Shown piece after piece: positions 58,806 through 64,000 of a stretch of 64,000 nt of DNA. A program made the translations under genes and the position numbers. Position 1 is the first letter of the stretch. Each line of letters starts with the position of its first letter. Source of the stretch: Roseiarcus sp963816065 (GTDB lineage: Bacteria; Pseudomonadota; Alphaproteobacteria; Rhizobiales; Beijerinckiaceae); assembly GCA_963816065.1 (NCBI GenBank), contig CAWFJG010000030.1:310001-374000 (forward strand). The letters are read 5' to 3'. The notes under the pieces were generated by a model. The model was not told the DNA's origin. It saw only the letters and a list, made by a program, of their open reading frames with translations, and ran no database searches.

Positions 58806-59826
58806 TTGAGCGAAACTGTGTCGGATAATTCGCCAGCAACCAGAAATTATCAAGTCGCGACCTCCGAGACGCTGAAGAGAATCGTTCGGGAGTACGGAAT
58901 TTATCTAGCTTTCATCATTCTCGTCATCGTATTGTCCTTTGCAAACAAATATTTCCTGACGCAGAGCAATATATCGAACGTCTTGCTGCAGACGTCGATA
59001 AACGGCGTCCTGGCGTTCGGAATGACCTTCGTCATCATTACGGGCGGCATCGATCTGTCGGTCGGCTCGGTCTTGGCTCTTGCGGGCATCGTCTCGGCGA
59101 GTTTCGCCACCACCTCGCCGCAAGCCACTGTGGCAGGAGGTCCCTATCCGGTCTTTGTCGCACTGATCGTTGGTGTCTTGGTCGGCGTCGCGAGCGGCGC
59201 CATCATCGGACCCATCGTCGCGCGCTTCAACGTCCCCGCATTCGTCGCGACTTTAGGCATGCTATCGGCCGCCCGCGGCCTTACGCTCATCTACGCGGGC
59301 GGTCGCCCTGTGCCCGCGCTTAACTCCAGCCTATCGCTGGATCGGAAACGGCGCCGTGTTCGGCATTCCGGCTCCGGTCGTCATTTTCGCCGTCCTCTTT
59401 CTCATCTCGTGGTTCATTCTCGCTCGTACGCGGTTTGGCCGCTACGTCTATGCGGTCGGCGGCAACGCGCGGGCCGCCAAGACATCGGGGATCAGCGTCG
59501 TCGGAGTCCGCTTCGCGGTTTACGTCATCAGCGGCGCGTTTGCAGGCATAGCAGGCATGTTGCTGGCCGCGCGCACCGGTTCGGCGCTGACGCAAGCCGG
59601 CATCGGCTACGAGCTCGACGCCATCGCCGCGGTCGTGATCGGCGGCATCAGTCTTTCAGGCGGAGTTGGTCGCATGACCGGCGCCCTGATTGGCGCGCTC
59701 ATCATCGGCGTCATGAACAACGGCCTCGATCTGATGGGCATCGAATCCTACTACCAACAAGTTCTGAAAGGAATGCTGATCGTCGGCGCGGTTATGCTCG
59801 ACCAGAGGCGAAATCAGGGTGGATAG
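58806..59826 (+). CDS. RbsC-type sugar ABC transporter permease (system E, one frameshift)
   Basis: About 340 residues after joining two frames. The first part has AFIILVIVLSFANKYF, AFGMTFVIITGGIDLSVGSVL and FNVPAFVATLGMLSAARG; the frame breaks near 59,330. The second part reads WIGNGAVFGIPAPVVIFAVLF, YAVGGNARAAKTSGI and ELDAIAAVVIGGISLSGGVG. The span is a multiple of three plus one. The start is TTG 58806 or GTG 58818; neither ribosome site is ideal. Confidence 0.87.
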
Positions 59827-59843
59827 CCCCGATAAAGTCGGGG
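59827..59843 (+). promoter_or_regulatory. Hairpin between permease and binding-protein genes (system E)
   Basis: CCCCGA (59827-59832) pairs with TCGGGG (59838-59843) around a 5-base loop directly after the permease stop, with no T-run. In this operon the binding-protein gene follows the permease, so the hairpin stands upstream of it and could protect the 5' end of a processed binding-protein transcript. Confidence 0.5.
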
Positions 59844-59943
59844 CGGACAACCCCGGCAAAGGAAGTCGGCCGCGAGTTCCGCGAGCCGAGTTTCAACGAC
59901 GCGGCGCAATCATGAGCCGCGCAGAGGCGCAGGAGGCACGAAC

Positions 59944-60936
59944 ATGAAACTCATAGGTTCCTTGCTAGCGGCGGCGTCAGTTGCAACGCTGCTCGCATCG
60001 CCGGCAATGGCTGACAAAATCAAAATCGGCGCCGCGGTGTACGGGCTCAAGGCCGAATACATGCAGCTTTGGTCGGCGGCGTTGAAGGATCATCCCGCGG
60101 TCAAGAGCGGCGATGTCGACGTGACCGTGTTCGACGGCAATTACACCGCGCTGACGCAGCAAGATCAGATCAACACAATGATCACTCAGAAGTACGATGC
60201 GATCATTTTCGTGCCGATCGACGCCGAAGCCGGAGCCACGCCGGTGCAGGCCGCACATGATGCGGGCATTCCGGTCATCGGATCCAACACCCGGGTGCAT
60301 TCGGATCTTTTGACCTCCTATGTGGGATCGGACGACGTGGTCTCCGGCTACCTGGAGGGCAAGTCGGTTCTCGATCGCATCGGCTGCAAGGGCAACGTCG
60401 TGGTCATCGAAGGCCCGATCGGCCAGTCGGCGCAGATCTCGCGTCTCGAAGGCAACAAGAAGGCGTTGGCGGAATGCCCGAACGTCAAGGTGATCGAGGA
60501 CCAGACCGCCAACTGGTCGCGCGCCGAAGCGCAGAAGCTGATGGAGAACTGGTTGACCGCTCACCCCGGCCAGATCAACGGGGTCATCGGACAGAACGAT
60601 GAAATGGCGCTCGGCGCCATCGAAGCCATCAAGGAAGCCAAGCTCAACCTGAAAGACTTCCCGATCTCCGGGATCGATGGAATCAGCGATGCGTTGCGCG
60701 CGGTGAAAGCGGGGGAGATGACATCGATCCTGCAAGACGCGCATGCGCAGGCGCAGGGCGCGCTCGACTTGGCGATCTTCTACGCCAAGAAGGGCGACTA
60801 CAAGCCGCAGTCCGACATCTGGGCGAAGTACAAGGACATGCCCTGGGATGGCGGGAAGGACAAGATCTACAATGTGCCGTGGACCCCGGTGACGTCGGCG
60901 AACGTCGATGCGCTGCTCGCCGAGCGGTCGAAGTGA
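59944..60936 (+). CDS. RbsB-type sugar/polyol ABC transporter substrate-binding protein (system E)
   Basis: The 330-residue protein has a signal peptide (LLAAASVATLLASPAMA) and a type 1 periplasmic binding fold: IKIGAAVYGLKAEYMQLW, FDGNYTALTQQDQINTMITQ, FVPIDAEAGATPVQAAHDAG, IGQNDEMALGAIEAIKEA and FPISGIDGISDALRAVKAG. AGGAGG lies 7 bases before the ATG. Given the enzymes that follow (SDR, DhaK/DhaL, RpiB family), a four-carbon polyol or ketose is a likely ligand. A 12-base direct repeat CGGTCGCGCCCA (60950 and 60968) lies just after the stop. Confidence 0.93.
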   Translation: MKLIGSLLAAASVATLLASPAMADKIKIGAAVYGLKAEYMQLWSAALKDHPAVKSGDVDVTVFDGNYTALTQQDQINTMITQKYDAIIFVPIDAEAGATPVQAAHDAGIPVIGSNTRVHSDLLTSYVGSDDVVSGYLEGKSVLDRIGCKGNVVVIEGPIGQSAQISRLEGNKKALAECPNVKVIEDQTANWSRAEAQKLMENWLTAHPGQINGVIGQNDEMALGAIEAIKEAKLNLKDFPISGIDGISDALRAVKAGEMTSILQDAHAQAQGALDLAIFYAKKGDYKPQSDIWAKYKDMPWDGGKDKIYNVPWTPVTSANVDALLAERSK

Positions 60937-61053
60937 GTTGATAACGGCACGGTCGCGCCCAAGAGCGCGGTCGCGCCCATAAGAGGGCATACGCGCCGGC
61001 CTTCACCGCGACGCGTATGCTGTCCCTACAAGATTTCCAAAGGAAGTATGACG

Positions 61054-61827
61054 ATGTCCGATGCTGCTGCATCACTCGATCTCGATTTTTCCCTGAAGGG
61101 AAAGCGCGCGCTGGTTACCGGCGGCGGTTCCGGCATAGGCGCGGCGATCTGCGACGCCTTCGCCGCCAAGGGCGCGCGGGTGGCTGTCGTCGACCTCAAC
61201 GTCGGGGCCGCCGAAGCCAAGGCGAAGGCGATCGGCGCCCAAGCGGCGCCCTATGGCTGCGACGTCTCGAATCCTGACTCTGTCCAGACGATGGTCGACC
61301 GCGTGCTCGCCGCGTTCGGCGGCGTCGACATTCTCGTCAACAGCGCGGGCGTCGTGTTTCTCGCGCCGGCGGATGAACTGCCTCTCGACTATTGGGACAA
61401 GACGATCGCCATCAATCTGAAAGGCACGTTTCTCGTGTCGCAGACTGTCGGCAAGGCGATGATCGCGGCGGGCCGCGGCGGCAAGATCGTCAACCTTGCA
61501 TCGCAGGCGGGAACCGTAGCGATCGATCAACACGTCGCATATTGTGCTTCGAAATTCGGCGTCATTGGGCTTAGCAAAGTGCTGGCCGCCGAATGGGGCA
61601 AGCACCGCATTTGCGTCAACACGATTTCGCCGACGGTCGTGCTGACCGAACTCGGCAAGAAGGCCTGGGACAATCCGAAAGGCGAGGCGTTGAAGGCACG
61701 CATTCCATCGGGCCGCTTCGCCCTTCCGGAAGAGATTGCCGCTGCCGCAGTGTTCCTGGCGTCGAACGGCGCCGACATGATCAACGGCGCAGATCTGCTC
61801 GTCGATGGCGGCTATACGATTGTCTAA
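61054..61827 (+). CDS. Short-chain dehydrogenase/reductase (possible D-threitol dehydrogenase)
   Basis: A 257-residue classical SDR: cofactor motif TGGGSGIG near residue 24, VVDLN (the Asp suggests NAD), NSAG, the catalytic Ser in NLASQAG, and YCASK (Tyr and Lys). I use the second ATG (61054) because AAGGAAGT lies about 8 bases upstream; ATG 61048 is too close. SDR enzymes of this type oxidise polyols. In the described D-threitol route an SDR makes D-erythrulose, which a DhaK/DhaL-family kinase then phosphorylates. The following genes match that order. Confidence 0.88.
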   Translation: MSDAAASLDLDFSLKGKRALVTGGGSGIGAAICDAFAAKGARVAVVDLNVGAAEAKAKAIGAQAAPYGCDVSNPDSVQTMVDRVLAAFGGVDILVNSAGVVFLAPADELPLDYWDKTIAINLKGTFLVSQTVGKAMIAAGRGGKIVNLASQAGTVAIDQHVAYCASKFGVIGLSKVLAAEWGKHRICVNTISPTVVLTELGKKAWDNPKGEALKARIPSGRFALPEEIAAAAVFLASNGADMINGADLLVDGGYTIV

Positions 61828-61865
61828 CGATCGGGTCGGATTGAAAGGAAAAGGGACTCGCGCTC

Positions 61866-62858
61866 ATGCAACGCTTTATCAATGATCCAGACCTCGTCGT
61901 CGAGGACACCGTGCGGGGCTTTGTCAAGGCGCACAGCGATCTCGTCAAGCTGGGCGAGAACCCGAGGGTCGTCGCCTACGCGCAGGCGCCCGTCCGCGGC
62001 AAGGTCGGCGTCGTCACAGGCGGCGGATCCGGCCACGAGCCCGCGTTCATCGGTTATGTCGGTCGAAACATGCTCGATGCGGTGGCGGTCGGCGAGATCT
62101 TCTCCTCACCCACCGCCAAAAGCTTTCACGACGCGATGAAGATCGCGGACGGCGGATGCGGAGTGGTCTGCCTCTACGGCAACTACGCCGGCGACAACAT
62201 GAACGTCAAAATGGCGGTCAAGCTCGCCGCCAAGGACGGCATCGAGGTGCAGACCGTCGTCGCCAACGACGACGTGTGCTCCGCGCCTCTAGCGGAACGT
62301 GAAAAGCGGCGCGGGGTCGCCGGCGAGATCCTGATGTGGAAGGTCGGCGGCGCCAAAGCGGCGTTGGGCGGGAGTCTGCAAGAAGTTCGCGCCGTGGCGC
62401 AGAAAGCCATCGACAATTGCCGCTCGATCGGCGTCGGCCTCGGGCCATGTACATTGCCCGCGGTCGGCCATCCGAACTTCAAGATCGAACCGGGGACGAT
62501 GGAAGTCGGCATCGGCCATCACGGCGAGCCGGGGACGCGAATCGAACCCTTGAAGAAGGCCGCGGACGTGGCGCGCGACATGGCGAAGGCCGTGCTCGAC
62601 GATCACGGGCTGCCAGCGGGCGCTGAGGTCGCCGTCCTCATCTCGGGCCTCGGCGCGACCCCGACCAACGAGCTCTACATCCTCAACGATACAGTCGAAG
62701 AGGAAATCCGCGCCCGCGGCGTCAAAATCGCCCGCACCTATGTCGGCAACTACTTCACGTCCCTCGAAATGGTGGGCGCGACGCTGACGATCATGGCGCT
62801 CGACGGCGAACTCAAGGAATTGCTCGCTGTCGACGTGGCCTGCCCGGCGCCGCTGTAA
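61866..62858 (+). CDS. dhaK: DhaK subunit of a dihydroxyacetone/erythrulose kinase
   Basis: The 330-residue protein has the DhaK hallmarks: VTGGGSGHEPAFIGYVG, YGNYAGDNMN, and GIGHHGEPG containing the His that binds the ketose covalently. The partner DhaL gene starts 11 bases after its stop. DhaK binds dihydroxyacetone or a related ketose, while DhaL supplies the nucleotide or phosphate. No DhaM phosphotransfer gene is in the window, so an ATP-using pair is more likely than a PTS-dependent one. Substrate inferred as erythrulose from context. Confidence 0.92.
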   Translation: MQRFINDPDLVVEDTVRGFVKAHSDLVKLGENPRVVAYAQAPVRGKVGVVTGGGSGHEPAFIGYVGRNMLDAVAVGEIFSSPTAKSFHDAMKIADGGCGVVCLYGNYAGDNMNVKMAVKLAAKDGIEVQTVVANDDVCSAPLAEREKRRGVAGEILMWKVGGAKAALGGSLQEVRAVAQKAIDNCRSIGVGLGPCTLPAVGHPNFKIEPGTMEVGIGHHGEPGTRIEPLKKAADVARDMAKAVLDDHGLPAGAEVAVLISGLGATPTNELYILNDTVEEEIRARGVKIARTYVGNYFTSLEMVGATLTIMALDGELKELLAVDVACPAPL

Positions 62859-62869
62859 GAGAGGATGCG

Positions 62870-63547
62870 ATGGAAAGCTTCTCTAACGCGGGCAGCGGCG
62901 ACATCGTCCTGGCGATCGCCGGGCAAATCATCGAAAATCGAGCCTATCTGAGCGACATCGATGGTTTGATCGGGGACGGCGATCACGGCGTCAACATGGC
63001 GAAAGGGTTTTCGCTCACCGTGGAGCGATTGCGCGGCAGCGCGTTGTCGCTCTCGGCTGCTCTGGCGACGCTCGGCGACGTGTTGATGACGGAGATCGGC
63101 GGGTCGATGGGCCCGCTCTACGGCGTGATGTTTTCCGGGTTCGCCGACGCGCTCAACGGCGTCGAAGAGATCGACGCCGTCGTCTTCGAGCGGATGCTTC
63201 GCAACGGCCTCGAGGAAGTCCAGTCGATCGGCGACGCCAAAGTCGGCGACAAGACCCTGATCGACGCCTATGCGCCGGCATTGCAGGCGTTCTCCGCAGC
63301 GATGGCGAATCGTGAGCGATTCGTCGGCGCGCTCGACGCGTTGATTGTCGGGGCCGAGAAGGGGCGCGACAGTACGATTGACCTCGTCGCCAAAGTTGGC
63401 CGCGCCAGCCGGCTCGCCGAGCGCTCGCGCGGCGTGCTCGATCCCGGCGCTACTTCTTGCGCAATCATCCTGAAGGCATTCGCCGAAGGCGCGAAGGGGA
63501 AACTCGGCGCGTCGGAGTCAGGAAAGTCGAGCGAGGTACACTCATGA
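62870..63547 (+). CDS. dhaL: DhaL subunit of a dihydroxyacetone/erythrulose kinase
   Basis: The 225-residue protein has the DhaL nucleotide/magnesium site DGLIGDGDHGVNMAKGF near residue 33, GGSMGPLYGVMF, and VGDKTLIDAYAPAL, then a terminal DPGATSCAIILKAF. AGAGGA lies 5-6 bases before the ATG. It overlaps the following RpiB-family gene by ATGA. In ATP-dependent kinases DhaK and DhaL are usually fused, but here they are separate. Confidence 0.92.
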   Translation: MESFSNAGSGDIVLAIAGQIIENRAYLSDIDGLIGDGDHGVNMAKGFSLTVERLRGSALSLSAALATLGDVLMTEIGGSMGPLYGVMFSGFADALNGVEEIDAVVFERMLRNGLEEVQSIGDAKVGDKTLIDAYAPALQAFSAAMANRERFVGALDALIVGAEKGRDSTIDLVAKVGRASRLAERSRGVLDPGATSCAIILKAFAEGAKGKLGASESGKSSEVHS

Positions 63548-63990
63548 AGATCGCCCTGGGCGCGGACAGCGCCGGAAAGCCTCTGCTGGACGTGATCGCC
63601 ACGCACCTCGCGAGGCGGCCCGACTTGATGGTTAGCGACCTGAGTGGGCCGGGCTTCTACGCCGATGTGGCGGCGAGGGTCGGCCAAGCGTTGCTCGCCG
63701 GAGAGCACGAGCGTGGCATCCTCTTTTGCGGCACCGGCATTGGCGTTTGCATTTCCGCCAACAAGGTGCCCGGCATTCGCGCGGCCCTGACGCACGACGC
63801 CTATTCGGCCGAACGTGCGGCGAAGTCAAACAACGCCCAGATCATTACCATGGGCGCGCGCGTCATCGGCCCGGAACTGGCCAAGACGATCGTCGATGTC
63901 TGGCTCGCCTCGGCATTCGACCCCTCCGGTCCTTCGGCGGCCAACGTCGCGGCGATCGACCGGCTGGATTCTGGGAAGCGCACGGGCTGA
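63544..63990 (+). CDS. RpiB/LacAB-family sugar-phosphate isomerase (possible erythrulose-4-phosphate isomerase)
   Basis: This 148-residue protein starts at ATG 63544, overlapping the dhaL stop. It has the RpiB fold signature FCGTGIGVCISANKVPGIRA with the active Cys, and ALTHDAYSAERAAKSNNAQ followed by MGARVIGPELAK. In ribose-5-phosphate isomerase B the last region usually reads R-x-HNDAN; here it is KSNNAQ, as I recall for tetrulose-phosphate members (EryI/DerI type). It would convert erythrulose 4-phosphate to erythrose 4-phosphate. The gene is complete and ends 10 bases before the window edge. Confidence 0.88.
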   Translation: MKIALGADSAGKPLLDVIATHLARRPDLMVSDLSGPGFYADVAARVGQALLAGEHERGILFCGTGIGVCISANKVPGIRAALTHDAYSAERAAKSNNAQIITMGARVIGPELAKTIVDVWLASAFDPSGPSAANVAAIDRLDSGKRTG

Positions 63991-64000
63991 CCGGTCGACT

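Noticed and set aside
60950..60979. 12-base direct repeat CGGTCGCGCCCA after the system E binding-protein gene
   Set aside because: There are only two short copies in GC-rich intergenic DNA. It may be part of a weak hairpin, but the evidence is insufficient for a regulatory claim.

Overview
The window looks like chromosome of an alphaproteobacterium, most likely Hyphomicrobiales. The support is high GC content, an invasion-associated-locus-B (IalB) type secreted protein, the alphaproteobacterial style of the type VI secretion (T6SS) proteins, and several RbsA/RbsC-type sugar ABC transporters with DUF2291, IclR and DeoR partners. No rRNA, tRNA, CRISPR array, integrase or transposase was recognised. 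I cannot name a genus from the sequence alone.

Positions 1-28,483 are a T6SS locus. On the minus strand, tssB-tssC-hcp-tssE-tssF run off the left edge; tssG, tssH/clpV, tssA and vgrG are not in view. A second minus-strand run, tagH-tssK-tssL-tssM-tagF-pppA, lies at 19.1-28.5 kb. Between the two arms are ialB, a giant repeat-rich autotransporter (5.3-12.0 kb), a small secreted protein, a coiled-coil protein with a peptidoglycan-binding-like region, a transmembrane Ser/Thr kinase (PpkA type) and a divergent M23 peptidase. Kinase, phosphatase, FHA protein and TagF together form a post-translational T6SS control set.

Positions 29,174-64,000 are a carbohydrate-use island with five sugar ABC transporters. 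From 29.2 to 45.8 kb there is an FGGY kinase, a split transketolase and a fucose-isomerase-like enzyme (minus strand), opposite an RbsB/DUF2291/RbsA/RbsC system. A DeoR regulator follows, then a CUT1 transporter with a DUF5060/DUF4038 glycosidase that has no signal peptide. The enzyme set matches the known apiose to apulose to apulose-4-phosphate transketolase route, and DUF4038 is the apiosidase-like fold, so I propose apiose or apioside use. From 46.5 to 56.7 kb, two RbsABC-type transporters are arranged head to tail, followed by an IclR regulator and a divergent aldo/keto reductase; both flanking promoter regions share an unusual tandem operator-like motif. From 57.3 to 64.0 kb, a fourth RbsABC-type system is followed by an SDR dehydrogenase, DhaK, DhaL and an RpiB-family isomerase, which are the families of the D-threitol/erythrulose pathway.

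About 30 single-base frameshifts break otherwise well-conserved genes: the autotransporter, PpkA, TssM, M23 peptidase, FGGY kinase, transketolase halves, isomerase, DUF2291 protein, two RbsC permeases, glycosidase and aldo/keto reductase. Many fall in short homopolymers and the protein on either side is intact, so I read most as assembly or sequencing indels rather than gene decay. Such genes are reported as one CDS across the break, with the break position given.
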